Source: a virus. From it: DNA of 52,605 bases. Positions within the stretch are counted from its first letter, which is position 1, and every line of letters starts with the position of its first letter. Position numbers and translations under genes: made by a program. The stretch spans positions 1 to 52,605 of IMG/VR virus record IMGVR_UViG_3300019926_000173; one strand, given 5' to 3'. The notes under the pieces were generated by a model. That model searched no databases. It saw only the letters and a program-made list of their open reading frames with translations, and had not been told where the DNA came from. This document shows positions 1-9,135 of the stretch, piece after piece.

Positions 1-1682
1 ACTGGGGCGACCTTGACAGCCGACTGCAGCGCCTCGCTGACTATCGCTGCCAGTGCCGGCTTAAGCCCATCGGGCGATACCGGCCCTACGAGATCACGGT
101 CGGGTTCGACGACGGGAAGCTTGAGATCACCGTAATTCTCGCCCGGCCAGTCACCGTCAACGAGGAAAAAATGGGCTGCAATAGACATCTGGGCTTCCTC
201 GTCGAGATCATCCCACGAGTCAGCGTCCAGATCGTATTCGTCCATGAAGTCGGCGAGCGTCGGCTTCTCCCAGTCGTCCGTATGCTCGCCATCGAACTCG
301 GGCTCGTGGACGGAATACGACGGGGCCAGTTCGTCGACCTCAGTTTCGCTGTCCGTCTCTGCGGTCCCGGATCCACCGCTCGGGGTATCACTGGATGTGA
401 CGGACAGCTCTTCAGCATCATATCCATCAGCATTAGCGAGGTCGCCCTCGTCGGGAGCCGATGGCATGGAGTCGAACGGATTGTAGGCCCAGTTCAGCAG
501 CGAGATGGCCCACTCAGTCGGACAGCCGTGGGCGCCATCCATTGCATCGCCATCAGGCTCATTTGGACGCATCCGCTCGATGAAGGAGATCGTTCGCTTT
601 GCATCCTCCATGTGCTCGTCTGTCCACTCAGATTTGTTCGTCTCGAGCAATTCGAGATTGCGACTAATGACTGCCTCCGGATCCTCACTGGCTTCCTGGG
701 CACACGGATTCGATGCCCAGTCTTTCAGTTCGCTGGCAGTCATATTGACTGCATCATCCCAGTCACTGTAGACTGAGTCTATCGTCTCTTCGGACCCATC
801 CTCCATTTCCTCAGACGCCATCTCGTCGTCCGAGGACTCCATGTCTGCGTCGGGTGCGTCCATCTGGGTTCGGAGCGACTGAATGTCACTGTAGCCAGCA
901 GAAACAGTGTATCCAGTCGAACTGAGTCGGCCGTTGTTACGCTCGTGGACGTCGACCATGACGATGTCCTTTTTCTCGTCGACGTGGACGATCTGCCCGA
1001 TCATGTCGGGGTTGACCTGCCATTCGACGAACATGCCCTCTGTCCACTCGGGAGCATCGAGACTCGTATCGGCCAATTCTGTGCGACCTTGATCCGCAAG
1101 CGTCTCCACCACATCAGCATCGTCGGGTCGTGGCGACCCCTGGCTCAGGACAGCAACCGCAGTATCCATCGGGCCAGCAGCGAATGCTTCGGCCTCACCA
1201 AACTCGGCAGTGTTCGATGGCGATGCACCATCACGAACGAGTGAGAGATTGTCCGCGTGTGCCTGATCGACGTACCATGCTCCGCTTTCTTCGTCTCGAT
1301 CAAGCTGGGCTGTCTCCGGGTGATAGATGCGCGGGGAGACTTCCAGCAGGCCTGCCTTTACGTCTGCAGCATATTCCTCGTAGTGCGATGCGATTTCGGC
1401 CTCATAGAGAATTCCAACACCTGGCTCGTACGTATCCTTGGTAACCGTGCCAACGGTGCCGGCCGGAGAATTCTCGTGTGCGACAACCAGTTCCTGCCCC
1501 GTCAGTGTCCCTTCCATCATCTGCAGCGCTTCTGCTGACCAGTATTTGCGCTTTTCAGACTCACCGTATGTCACGTCACCTTCGCCGAGCGCGATGCCAT
1601 GAATGACTGCGGGCTCATCATCAGGCGTACTCGCGTTCAGGTCGGCGGTTCCAACGCCGGCATAGGTTGTGACTTGATCCAT
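1..1682 (-). CDS. Prohead protease, HK97/S78-like, C-terminus beyond window edge
   Basis: The ATG is at 1682 and the frame stays open for 560 codons to the left edge, so the 3' end is missing. The N-terminal 200 residues look like a capsid maturation protease of the S78 (HK97) type: a His in the segment VVAHENSPAG (about residue 69) and a Ser in GLLEVSPRIY (about 116), spaced like the catalytic His and Ser of that family. The rest is long and very acidic, with a phage-protease-like tail near the edge (ENYGDLKLPVVEPD, then SPDGLKPALAAI). Such proteases cleave the scaffold and capsid N-termini during prohead maturation. The major capsid gene is expected next, outside the window. Family call is inference from motifs and from the portal and terminase upstream. 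Confidence 0.75.
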   Translation of the reverse strand, partial: MDQVTTYAGVGTADLNASTPDDEPAVIHGIALGEGDVTYGESEKRKYWSAEALQMMEGTLTGQELVVAHENSPAGTVGTVTKDTYEPGVGILYEAEIASHYEEYAADVKAGLLEVSPRIYHPETAQLDRDEESGAWYVDQAHADNLSLVRDGASPSNTAEFGEAEAFAAGPMDTAVAVLSQGSPRPDDADVVETLADQGRTELADTSLDAPEWTEGMFVEWQVNPDMIGQIVHVDEKKDIVMVDVHERNNGRLSSTGYTVSAGYSDIQSLRTQMDAPDADMESSDDEMASEEMEDGSEETIDSVYSDWDDAVNMTASELKDWASNPCAQEASEDPEAVISRNLELLETNKSEWTDEHMEDAKRTISFIERMRPNEPDGDAMDGAHGCPTEWAISLLNWAYNPFDSMPSAPDEGDLANADGYDAEELSVTSSDTPSGGSGTAETDSETEVDELAPSYSVHEPEFDGEHTDDWEKPTLADFMDEYDLDADSWDDLDEEAQMSIAAHFFLVDGDWPGENYGDLKLPVVEPDRDLVGPVSPDGLKPALAAIVSEALQSAVKVAP

Positions 1683-1743
1683 ATGAAATGGAGAAAAAGA
1701 GAGGAAAAAGAGAAAGAGCCAGCTGGGAGACTCAGCCTCGATT

Positions 1744-1774
1744 CATCTGTAGTCTGTGCGATCCTCTTAAAGGG
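1744..1774 (-). promoter_or_regulatory. Promoter motif copy 1, upstream of protease
   Basis: Read on the minus strand, a TATA-like TTTAAGAGG is followed by CGCACAGACTAC, about 62 nt before the protease start. The same arrangement (TTAAAAG, about 10 nt, then GACTAC) recurs before the portal gene and before the small-terminase module. The GACTAC segment lies about where transcription would start. Confidence 0.6.
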
Positions 1775-1846
1775 ATATACTAAATCCCGACAGAATTAAG
1801 TCACTCATACGCATACGTGACTGTGACGGCAGTGCGGACTTGTCGC

Positions 1847-3439
1847 ATGGCAACGGCAGATCAAAACGAAACGTACGCCTGTCGCGTAGAGGGATGTAAT
1901 CGGACGTTTGGAACGAAGCATGGGAGAGGACAGCATCATAGTCAAACACACGACTACGAGAAACTACTGAAAGAGGACCTTCAGCGCATTGCAGATGAAC
2001 TCGGGCGAGCACCAACATTGGCAGACATAGATTCTAGAGACGACTGTGCTTCAGCATCCTCTTATCGAAATGAATTCGAAAGTTGGAATGAAACACTCAA
2101 AAGTATCGGAGTTAAGCCAAATCACTTTACAAAATCACGAGCAGAATTGAAAGAAGATCTCCAGCGTATTGCGGATGAGCTCGGGCGAGCACCAAAAATG
2201 AAAGATGTAAACTCTAGTGACGACTGTGCTTCGGGCGGATCTTATCAAAAAGAATTCGGAAGTTGGAATAAGGCACTAGAAAGCGTGGGACTTGAGATTA
2301 ATCCCGTTAGAAAAACAAGAGCAGAATTGAAAGAAGATCTCCAGCGTATTGCGGATGAACTTGGGCGAGCACCAACAGCGAAAGAAATGGAGTATAGAGA
2401 CGACTGTGCTGCGACATCAACTTATGAACTCAGATTCGGAAGTTGGAATAAGGCCCTCGAAAGTGTCGGAGTTGAGCCAAATCAAATTCAACTGAGAAAA
2501 TCACGAGCAGAATTGAAAGAAGATCTCCAGCGTGTTGCAGAAGAACTCGGGCGATCACCAACAGCTAACGAGATAAACTCTAGTGACGACTGTGCTTCGA
2601 CAGAAGCTTATAGAAACGAATTCGGATGTTGGAATAATGCACTCAAAAGCGTAGGACTTGAGATTAACCGACGTCCAGGGAAAACATCGCGAACAGAATT
2701 GAAAGAAGATCTCCACCGCATTGCAGATGAACTCAGTCGAACGCCAAAACAGAAGGATGTAAACTCTAGAAATGACTGTGTTTCGTCAGACTCATATCGA
2801 AATAAATTCGGAAGTTGGAATAAAGCACTCAAAAGCGCAGGACTTGAGATTAATCAAATTCAACTAAAAAAATCACGAGCAGAATTGAAAGAAGATCTCC
2901 AGCGCATTGCAGATGAACTTGGGCGATCACCAACAGCAAGGGAAATAAGATCTAGAAACGACTGTGCTTCGTCAGCAACGTATAGAAGAGAGTTTGGAAG
3001 CTGGAATGAGTCGCTCGAAACCATTGGACTTTCATTAAATCGTGATCAGAGTAGACGTCCTGATCTCCCATTCGCAAAATCCTCAACCAAATGGACCAAA
3101 ATTAGTCAATCTATTCGACAGAGAGACGACCACCACTGCCGGTGCTGTGGTACCACTCAGGAAATAATCGGTCGTGCTCTCAGCATTCATCACATTACAC
3201 CACGACGGAAATTCAAGCATATTGATATCCCTGACAGATTTAAGTTCCAAAACAATCCACAAAACCTCATTTCACTCTGCCCATCTTGTCACGCGTCAGT
3301 AGAGGGGAAGTTCCAGGGCACAGACCCGAAGACATTCGCCCACAAAGCACGGGAGTACCTTGGCTACACCGAAGACAACGACATCCTGCAGTCGCTCACG
3401 AGTCAGGCACACACTGACGCGTCTGTCGCTGCCGACTAG
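1847..3439 (+). CDS. Free-standing HNH homing endonuclease with six HNH-associated repeats
   Basis: 530 residues from the ATG at 1847; a start 30 nt upstream is also open, but 1847 is preceded by CTTGTCGC, a motif seen before other starts here. Residues 10-35 form a C2H2-like finger (CRVEGC, then HHSQTH). Residues 36-400 are six copies of a roughly 61-residue module, typically ELKEDLQRIADELGR then DDC then SYRNEFGSWNKAL, matching homing-endonuclease-associated repeats. Residues 425-492 are the HNH nuclease: CRCC, SIHHITPRR and LCPSCH. The gene is on the opposite strand to all neighbours, is more AT-rich, and ends directly against the stop of the next minus-strand gene. It is a selfish element between protease and portal genes; the target site is unknown. 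Confidence 0.85.
   Translation: MATADQNETYACRVEGCNRTFGTKHGRGQHHSQTHDYEKLLKEDLQRIADELGRAPTLADIDSRDDCASASSYRNEFESWNETLKSIGVKPNHFTKSRAELKEDLQRIADELGRAPKMKDVNSSDDCASGGSYQKEFGSWNKALESVGLEINPVRKTRAELKEDLQRIADELGRAPTAKEMEYRDDCAATSTYELRFGSWNKALESVGVEPNQIQLRKSRAELKEDLQRVAEELGRSPTANEINSSDDCASTEAYRNEFGCWNNALKSVGLEINRRPGKTSRTELKEDLHRIADELSRTPKQKDVNSRNDCVSSDSYRNKFGSWNKALKSAGLEINQIQLKKSRAELKEDLQRIADELGRSPTAREIRSRNDCASSATYRREFGSWNESLETIGLSLNRDQSRRPDLPFAKSSTKWTKISQSIRQRDDHHCRCCGTTQEIIGRALSIHHITPRRKFKHIDIPDRFKFQNNPQNLISLCPSCHASVEGKFQGTDPKTFAHKAREYLGYTEDNDILQSLTSQAHTDASVAAD
1951..3050 (+). repeat. Six tandem coding repeats of about 183-187 bp
   Basis: Six units begin near 1951, 2139, 2319, 2504, 2688 and 2875. 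Units 2-6 are highly similar at DNA level (for example the shared segment GAATTGAAAGAAGATCTCC), suggesting recent expansion or homogenisation within the endonuclease gene. The block between DDC and the SW motif varies most. Confidence 0.85.
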
Positions 3440-4045
3440 TTAGTCTTCAGCATTTCGCCAACCGGTGTAACCCAATGCTTCGTCCTTCGTGGACCCCGCC
3501 ATTCTGTCCGACCCAAACTCCTTTTTCGCCCCAGTGAATGAGGCTCCAACGGACGTCCACATGTCGAGGAAAATGATCCGTGCAGGCCGATCGGCGTCTT
3601 CCCACGAATCCGGATAGTCGTCCCACCCAACACCGGGATCGTCGACAGCAGGAATATTGACTAATTCTTCCAGCCCATCAAATTCCTCCATTTCTGCTGC
3701 GAGTTCCTCGGACTCGTCCTTAGCTGACTCGACGGGATCCTCGACGTCGGCCTCACCCTCGGGTTTGAACACATCAGACCCAGCCATTGCGATATCTGAT
3801 GCCTTGAATGGACGTGAGCCACCCTCTGCGACGGATACGATGTAGATTGGACTACTCGCCGAGCCGGAGATATCCTCATCACGTTCGGGCCAGCTAATAT
3901 CGTTCTCGTAGATATCAGTTACAACGCCGATCTCGAGCTCACCATCGCCGTAGCGAACGTTGTCTCCCTCACTATACTGATTTGCGAGTTGTGCGATTGA
4001 ACCAGTCTCTTCGTCTCGATCGAGAACGTATGCGGTGATCTTCAT
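3440..4045 (-). CDS. Unknown acidic protein between portal and protease
   Basis: 201 residues, begins MKITAYVLDRDEE. Residues 25-75 (YGDGELEIGVVTDI to YIVSVAEGG) resemble a small beta-barrel, followed by a Glu/Asp-rich linker and a conserved-looking C-terminus (DDYPDSWEDADRPARII, then DEALGYTGWRNAED). The ATG at 4045 is preceded directly by TTTGTCGC. It starts 24 nt after the portal stop, so it is co-transcribed with portal and protease and is probably a head-morphogenesis factor. No family recognised. Confidence 0.7.
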   Translation of the reverse strand: MKITAYVLDRDEETGSIAQLANQYSEGDNVRYGDGELEIGVVTDIYENDISWPERDEDISGSASSPIYIVSVAEGGSRPFKASDIAMAGSDVFKPEGEADVEDPVESAKDESEELAAEMEEFDGLEELVNIPAVDDPGVGWDDYPDSWEDADRPARIIFLDMWTSVGASFTGAKKEFGSDRMAGSTKDEALGYTGWRNAED

Positions 4046-4068
4046 GCGACAAACGCGAAATGAGATAC

Positions 4069-6279
4069 CTATTCGTCGAGAACAGGGATCAGCTCAGATC
4101 TACATCCGTAGTGGAACGGAGGCGTCGCCGTCAGTGGCGCAAACCCGGACGGAATCGATGCAGACATCTGTGCCTCGAACTGCTCACCGATCGTCTTCGG
4201 ATCGTCGAACATGGCAGTCGCCTGCTCGTGTGTCCCACACCCAGCGAGGTCTTCACAGAGAGTCGTGGTATCACCGACACAGGGATTCGTGACACCAACA
4301 CCAGCAATTCGTGAGTCTCGCTGATATTCGTTCAGCTTGATCTTGTTGACGATGCGCTGGCTGTGCATCCGTGCGATCAACTCTGCTCTGCGTCGGATGC
4401 TCCCCTGATCGATTGCCTCCCGAATCCGATCGCCGATTCGGCCAACATCATCCTGCGACGCTGACGTGACGATTCGGCGAACGTCTGCACTGGCGTCGCG
4501 AGCCATCTTCTCCATGTCCTGTCGAAGACTGCGTCGCTGTTCCTCAACGATATCACGGTGCCTCGACGAATACGTCAGATCCATCGATGGACTGTGTGAG
4601 TCCTGGCCCAGCGTCGCAACAGTGTCCGTCCCGACATCGGCCAGTGAGTCATCAACCGTCTGTTCGAATCCGACATCAACGAGGGATTGCCCAAATCCGG
4701 ACGTGAGTGCGTCTGCAACCTGCCCCGGCGTACTGTCGGAGCCCTGCCTCGCCTGTGAACGAAGCTCTCTGATGGCCCCGTCACGCGCCTGTATGAGCGC
4801 CTCAGTCACAGCCGATGAAACAGCCGAGCCAGAGTCGGCTGTCGAGACGAGTCGTGGGTCAGCAAGTTCGGCAACGCCCTCATCACCGATCGCCTCCGCA
4901 ACATCCTCGGGAATCAGCGTTGACGCCTCCTCTGTACTGTTCGACGATCCGCCGGAATCGTCAGTTAGTGGGCCGGACGGTTTGTCATCATCGTCGGCAG
5001 TCTCATCGTCCGGGTCTGCGTCCGGATCGCGTCGACCCTGCTCTTCGCCTTCGCCATCCACGTCCGACGTGTACCGGATGATAGAACCACTGACATCGTC
5101 CGGTGAGACTTCGCCACTCGGTCGACCAATGTGAAGCTGAATATCCTCCGTATCGAGATCCCAACTTTCTGCAACCTCGACCAGGTATGGTGTAAAGAGA
5201 TCCTCGATCTCTCGCCGGAGTCGACGAATGAGTTTCCGGTACTGTCGTTCCTGTGCGCTTGCTACTGTCGTCGAGATGTTGCCTGCAAACGAGCCCAGTG
5301 CGTACTTCGGCCCCGGCATTCCGCTGATAACGAAGTCAACGTCCTTCTCGACGTGCTCTTTGATATCCGCCGTCTCGCCTGCGAATTCCTTGATATCGAC
5401 GTCGCCGGGGACACCATGGTACATCCCTGGTCCGAGGTTCCCCTCGTCATAGGGCTCCATGAAGTCCTCCATCTCGTCCATCGTCCATGGCCGATCCTCC
5501 TTCCCAAGCTGGAAGAGAATCATCGGCCAGGCTTTCATCGCGATCGCGTCGTCGTTGTCACGGAATTTGGCCTCGAGGGCGCGAGCTCGTTCGTAGACTG
5601 TCTCGAGGCGTGAGGTCCCACGGACGTCACCAATGTCGGGACTGCGAGGCCAGTGGAGCATTTGATCCCGGCTGAACCGGCGTTCCTTCCGGTCACTCCA
5701 TCGAGAGTCCTCGACGTCGAACTGAACGAAGGCTGCTGCGTTCCCCTCTTCGTCTCGCTTGACGCCGTTGAACTCACGATAGTCCTCGGGTGCAAGGAGA
5801 ATGTTTGACTGTGGCTTCGTATGAATCTCAAATGTATCGGACTGGACTGGATTGATAGCGTTATGCCGGCCCTGGCTGTCAGTCACCTTCTCGGCCATGA
5901 ACGTCCCACGAACCTCATACTGGATGACAGCCTGCTTGCCAACTGTCGTGAAGTCCCGACGAGGCATTCCGCCCTCGATCCCGACATTCTCCAGATACTC
6001 CTGGAGCTCCTCAGCAGTCTTCTCCGAAGCAGCCGTTACGTAATATCCTGGCTCGAAGACTTCCGTTGCTGTCCGATTAATTGGCTGGCTGATGAGCGGG
6101 TTCGTCTCGTACAGTCGCCAGTAGTCAGCAATTTCATCCTCGGGCCAACTCACATCGGAATTGACCGATTTAATCTCTGTCGATGCGCGTGAATATGCTT
6201 CTGGATCGGGCGCCTCATCACTCTGAACGAGGGATGCGACACCACGGAGCCGATTTTTGATGTTATTGAAGCGTGACAT
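4069..6279 (-). CDS. Portal protein fused to MuF/SPP1 gp7-like head morphogenesis domain
   Basis: 736 residues from the ATG at 6279; an in-frame GTG at 6297 is a weaker alternative. Residues 1-400 look like a portal: SWPEDEIADYWRLYETNPL, VFEPGYYVTA, FSRDQMLHWPRSP, AQERQYRKLIRRLRREIE. A long acidic low-complexity linker follows (DPDADPDDETADDDD). The last 150 residues match MuF-type minor head proteins: ELIARMHSQRIVNKIKLNEY, CVGDTTTLCEDLAGCGTH, and a terminal TPPFHYGCRSELIPV like the HxxCRC end of that family. Portal and MuF are usually separate adjacent genes, so this is a fusion. The portal forms the dodecameric DNA gate; MuF domains enter the head. Confidence 0.85.
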   Translation of the reverse strand: MSRFNNIKNRLRGVASLVQSDEAPDPEAYSRASTEIKSVNSDVSWPEDEIADYWRLYETNPLISQPINRTATEVFEPGYYVTAASEKTAEELQEYLENVGIEGGMPRRDFTTVGKQAVIQYEVRGTFMAEKVTDSQGRHNAINPVQSDTFEIHTKPQSNILLAPEDYREFNGVKRDEEGNAAAFVQFDVEDSRWSDRKERRFSRDQMLHWPRSPDIGDVRGTSRLETVYERARALEAKFRDNDDAIAMKAWPMILFQLGKEDRPWTMDEMEDFMEPYDEGNLGPGMYHGVPGDVDIKEFAGETADIKEHVEKDVDFVISGMPGPKYALGSFAGNISTTVASAQERQYRKLIRRLRREIEDLFTPYLVEVAESWDLDTEDIQLHIGRPSGEVSPDDVSGSIIRYTSDVDGEGEEQGRRDPDADPDDETADDDDKPSGPLTDDSGGSSNSTEEASTLIPEDVAEAIGDEGVAELADPRLVSTADSGSAVSSAVTEALIQARDGAIRELRSQARQGSDSTPGQVADALTSGFGQSLVDVGFEQTVDDSLADVGTDTVATLGQDSHSPSMDLTYSSRHRDIVEEQRRSLRQDMEKMARDASADVRRIVTSASQDDVGRIGDRIREAIDQGSIRRRAELIARMHSQRIVNKIKLNEYQRDSRIAGVGVTNPCVGDTTTLCEDLAGCGTHEQATAMFDDPKTIGEQFEAQMSASIPSGFAPLTATPPFHYGCRSELIPVLDE

Positions 6280-6326
6280 GAAGAGAAAATGGCGCACCGT
6301 CTCTCGGTACTGCCGTGTCGACTAAT

Positions 6327-6352
6327 CAGTAGTCCGCACGCGCTTTTAAGAC
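6327..6352 (-). promoter_or_regulatory. Promoter motif copy 2, upstream of portal
   Basis: On the minus strand CTTAAAAGCGCGTGCGGACTAC matches copies 1 and 3 in TATA box and in the downstream GACTAC. It sits about 50 nt before the portal ATG, giving a short leader. Confidence 0.6.
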
Positions 6353-6465
6353 GCAATCCAAATCGGCCGTCTCAGCTACCGATGGCTTCAAATTCAAATA
6401 CAACAACGCATACTTGTTTCCCAAACTTTTACGTTCGTTCCAACTATTATATAATACAACAGGGC

Positions 6466-6505
6466 ATCCCGGTTTGGCCAGATGTTTTATTTATGCAACC
6501 GGGAT
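6466..6505 (-). terminator. Hairpin after terminase gene, possible terminator
   Basis: ATCCCGGTT (6466-6474) and AACCGGGAT (6497-6505) form a perfect 9-bp inverted repeat with a 22-nt T/A-rich loop, about 60 nt downstream of the large-terminase stop. An AT-rich palindrome TATTATATAATA follows at about 6445 and could act as a TATA box in either direction. The rest of the 285-nt gap holds nothing convincing. Confidence 0.4.
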
Positions 6506-6564
6506 ACAGTGCAGACACGATGGGGAGTGCGGGAGGACCAATGGGGATGCAGGTGCAGACACCG

Positions 6565-8022
6565 TTAGCGCCTGTTCCGACGTGATCCAGGTGTGTGGTC
6601 CCGTTTGGTTCGATCCCGTTGACGAGTCGAATTCCGACGTTGCGCGCCACCGTTCGTTACAGACGTATGATTGTCACGGGATTGTCCGCCACCGAGGACC
6701 GCACGCGTCGATCCACGAGCACCACGTCCACCGTCGCCACCCATCGTGTCCGGCATTCCCATCACACAGAGCGCGAGTGCGTCAGCGTAGTCGTCGTTGC
6801 CTGAATCTGCGTGGATGGAGAGGTTCCCAGCACTTGTCGTGTTGAAGTCGATCGCATCGAGCTGCATCCGAAGCGTCTTATTCTGTGGGAGGTACAGGTC
6901 TCCGGCCTCGAGGGCAGCCTTGAGTCCCTGATAGATCGTCTGCTTCTTCTGAATAGACAGGTAGACTGCCTGGAGCTTCCGTTCGATGTTGACGTCGCGC
7001 GCAAGATCTTCGGCAGTCCCACGGCCGATCCCCGTCTCGTCGATCACAATCTGTTCGTAGTCGTATTTCCGATCGAGGGCCTTGATCCGCTCGGCTGCAT
7101 CGAGGACTCCAGCATCAGTCAACACATCTGGTTCCTTGATATTCCCATACTCGTCACCAGTGATGAGCACCGTCTCTGCCCCACCAGCAGCTGCGATGTC
7201 GACCCCAAGATAGACATCTGCGTCCGAATTCGTCTCGGGACTCCCACCCTCCATTGCCTTCTTGATAGCGCCGGATTCGAAGAACTGGGAGGCGTCTTCG
7301 ACGAACTGGCCTTTGACCTCCTGTTTGATCTGGCGCTTCGTCTTCCCGTCTTTGAACGTCTCAACGTCTTCTTCGTCGATCAGTGGGTTCTCCCAGGAGG
7401 AGATCCCGCCCTCTTCTGGGTCCCACGTCGAGTAGTAATCGTCGTCGCCGTCGGTGGCCCATTGGGTCACTTTATCGTAGAAGTAGCCACTCGTCCCAAA
7501 GGGCGTCGAGGCCAACGTCATCGACCCGTTGGTCGCGAGGATCATCGGTTCGAGGACCTCGTTGAAGATGTCCTCATTGATGAATGCTGCCTCGTCGACG
7601 ATTACATTGTCCGCTGAGAACCCACGGATCTGATTCCCGTTCCGACCGGTCGGCAGACAGTGTATCTCACTCCCGTTGTCGAATTCAATGACCGTCTGGG
7701 TGTCCCGATCGACACCCCACGTGTCGTCGTTGATCCCAGATTGGCTCATCTCCGAACGCAGTTGCTTGAATAGCAGCGATGACTGCCGAAGCGACGGGGC
7801 TGTAATCAGCGTCATCGAGTGTGGCTCGGTTAGTGCACCGTGGAGGCCGTCCCACGCACACATCCGCGTCTTCCCGATCTGACGCCCGGAGACAAGCCCA
7901 CGGAAGCGTGAATCAGTGTCGAGAAAGTCCTGCTGGTAGGAGAAGCAGCGAAGTCCTAAGACATCTGATACAAACTTAGAAGGTTTTTCGCGCAATTCCG
8001 AATAATCAGTAAGAGAGTCCAT
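6565..8022 (-). CDS. terL: Terminase large subunit
   Basis: 485 residues. Walker A is SGRQIGKT (residues 45-52), Walker B VIVDEAAF (about 140-147), and the coupling-type motif ASTPFGTSG follows. The C-terminal RNase H-like nuclease shows DVYLGVDIAAAGG, IVIDETGIG and NDDYADALAL with the expected acidic residues. The enzyme pumps DNA through the portal and cuts concatemers. The ATG at 8022 is preceded by TTTGTCGC. Its first 21 nt recur exactly at the start of a fragment at 9135, on the far side of a homing endonuclease gene, so the 5' end has been duplicated or replaced. The tail after the nuclease is basic and Arg/Ser-rich. Confidence 0.92.
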   Translation of the reverse strand: MDSLTDYSELREKPSKFVSDVLGLRCFSYQQDFLDTDSRFRGLVSGRQIGKTRMCAWDGLHGALTEPHSMTLITAPSLRQSSLLFKQLRSEMSQSGINDDTWGVDRDTQTVIEFDNGSEIHCLPTGRNGNQIRGFSADNVIVDEAAFINEDIFNEVLEPMILATNGSMTLASTPFGTSGYFYDKVTQWATDGDDDYYSTWDPEEGGISSWENPLIDEEDVETFKDGKTKRQIKQEVKGQFVEDASQFFESGAIKKAMEGGSPETNSDADVYLGVDIAAAGGAETVLITGDEYGNIKEPDVLTDAGVLDAAERIKALDRKYDYEQIVIDETGIGRGTAEDLARDVNIERKLQAVYLSIQKKQTIYQGLKAALEAGDLYLPQNKTLRMQLDAIDFNTTSAGNLSIHADSGNDDYADALALCVMGMPDTMGGDGGRGARGSTRAVLGGGQSRDNHTSVTNGGAQRRNSTRQRDRTKRDHTPGSRRNRR

Positions 8023-8027
8023 GCGAC
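8002..8027. repeat. 26-bp direct repeat, terminase-proximal copy
   Basis: The 26 bp at 8002-8027 are identical to 9115-9140. They cover codons 1-7 of the terminase, the start codon and GTCGC. The two copies bracket the homing endonuclease gene, 1113 bp apart. Confidence 0.9.
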
Positions 8028-8058
8028 AAACTGCAAATCGACAAAAAGGAAGGGACAG

Positions 8059-9018
8059 CTACGATAGGATCGGAGATCGTTGAAGATAAGACGTGGGGGG
8101 AATTCCCTCGTGATATATGTTGAAAACCGAGATAACGTTAAATCCGAGTTCGTCGTAGACTTCTAACTTTTGTTCCCGTCTTTGATCGTATTCGTTCGAG
8201 TTAGTTATTCCCCAAACTTCGATTAGATTGTCCTGGACTTTGAAGTCTGGAACGTATACTGTATTATCGATCTCTGGTTCATAGGTGTAATCAATATTAT
8301 TCTCAAATAACCAGTTTGCGACACGTAGTTCAAGAGACGACTTGACAGTCTCGCCCCGATCTGTCTCTACTTGTTGCCCCCATCCCGCTTGGTTTTTCAT
8401 TTCAACATCTAGTTCTCGAAGCCATCTACCAATTGTACTTTGACAAACGTCTACAGAGAGTTTTTGGGCTATATCTGATTCGGTCAGGCCTGATTCGTAT
8501 AGTTCAATGAGTCTACTGTTGTCGACTTTATGTTTCTTTTTCCCTCCTGTTGGCTTTGATTTGAGGCCCATTCGATCTCTCCATCGTCGAACTGTGTTGA
8601 TAGATACTCCGAGCTCGTCCGCGGTTTCTCGTGAGTTAAGTCCTTTATCTTCGTGGAGCCGTTTTAATTCTGCTTTATCGAATTTTTCGGGACCATCAAC
8701 ACCACCCGGACCACGAGTTTCTATTTCATAATGCTGCATCCACTTTTTGACGGCACTTTGAGTGACATCAAATTTGTATGCAATATCTGATTGAGACTTC
8801 TCTTTTTCAAAATAGAGTTCCCAGAGACGTTTTTCACTAACTGGTGGCCCAGTTGCATATCTCTCTTTGTCTTTGCTAATATCGTATTTATTTAGCCAGT
8901 ACTGAATTGTTGATCCACCAGAGGCACCATCAAATCGTTTAGCTATTTCTGCCCGTGTGAGATTTTGGTCTAGGTACAAGTATTCAAGAGTATCTTTGTT
9001 TTTGTAGGACCTGTCCAT
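8059..9018 (-). CDS. Homing-type endonuclease: four HTH units plus PD-(D/E)xK-like nuclease
   Basis: 319 residues. Four helix-turn-helix-like units follow one another: LTRAEIAKRF, KSQSDIAYKFDVTQSAVKKW, NSRETADELGVSINTVRRW and LTESDIAQKL. The last 95 residues resemble a very-short-patch or homing-type PD-(D/E)xK fold: SSLELRVANWL, then VYVPDFKVQDNLIEVWG; the expected Lys after the Glu is replaced by Trp. It is visibly more AT-rich than its neighbours, has its own TATA box, and is bracketed by two copies of the terminase start. Role inferred: a free-standing homing endonuclease that targeted the terminase 5' region. Catalytic activity is uncertain because of the Lys-to-Trp difference. Confidence 0.7.
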   Translation of the reverse strand: MDRSYKNKDTLEYLYLDQNLTRAEIAKRFDGASGGSTIQYWLNKYDISKDKERYATGPPVSEKRLWELYFEKEKSQSDIAYKFDVTQSAVKKWMQHYEIETRGPGGVDGPEKFDKAELKRLHEDKGLNSRETADELGVSINTVRRWRDRMGLKSKPTGGKKKHKVDNSRLIELYESGLTESDIAQKLSVDVCQSTIGRWLRELDVEMKNQAGWGQQVETDRGETVKSSLELRVANWLFENNIDYTYEPEIDNTVYVPDFKVQDNLIEVWGITNSNEYDQRREQKLEVYDELGFNVISVFNIYHEGIPPTSYLQRSPILS

Positions 9019-9037
9019 GGATTATTTAATATCTAGA

Positions 9038-9050
9038 AGTATTTAAATGT
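9038..9050 (-). promoter_or_regulatory. TATA box of the endonuclease gene
   Basis: On the minus strand ATTTAAAT is centred about 27 nt before the ATG at 9018, the spacing expected for a leaderless haloarchaeal transcript. The surrounding 40 nt are very AT-rich, unlike the flanking viral genes. Confidence 0.55.
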
Positions 9051-9135
9051 ATTCCAAGCATTCTAATCCCAATACTTCTTTGACAAATTTGGACGGATTT
9101 GCTCGGAGTTCGCTATAATCAGTAAGAGAGTCCAT
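9043..9135 (-). pseudogene. Remnant of a second terminase 5' end
   Basis: A 30-codon open frame starts at 9135 and reads MDSLTDYSELRANPSKFVKE, then VLGLECLEYI and stop. The real terminase begins MDSLTDYSELREKPSKFVSD then VLGLRCFSY. The first seven codons are identical at DNA level; after that the codons diverge, including silent changes. It is therefore an old or foreign allele of the terminase start, cut off by the inserted endonuclease gene, not a fresh duplication. Confidence 0.85.

Noticed and set aside
1951-3050. Regular repeats suggestive of a CRISPR-like array
   Set aside because: Units are about 185 bp, translate without interruption as a known repeat type, and have no spacer-like unique segments of constant length.
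6493-6585. 30-residue plus-strand frame MQPGYSADTMGSAGGPMGMQ
   Set aside because: It overlaps the end of the terminase gene antisense and half of it lies over a terminator-like hairpin; no conservation evidence.
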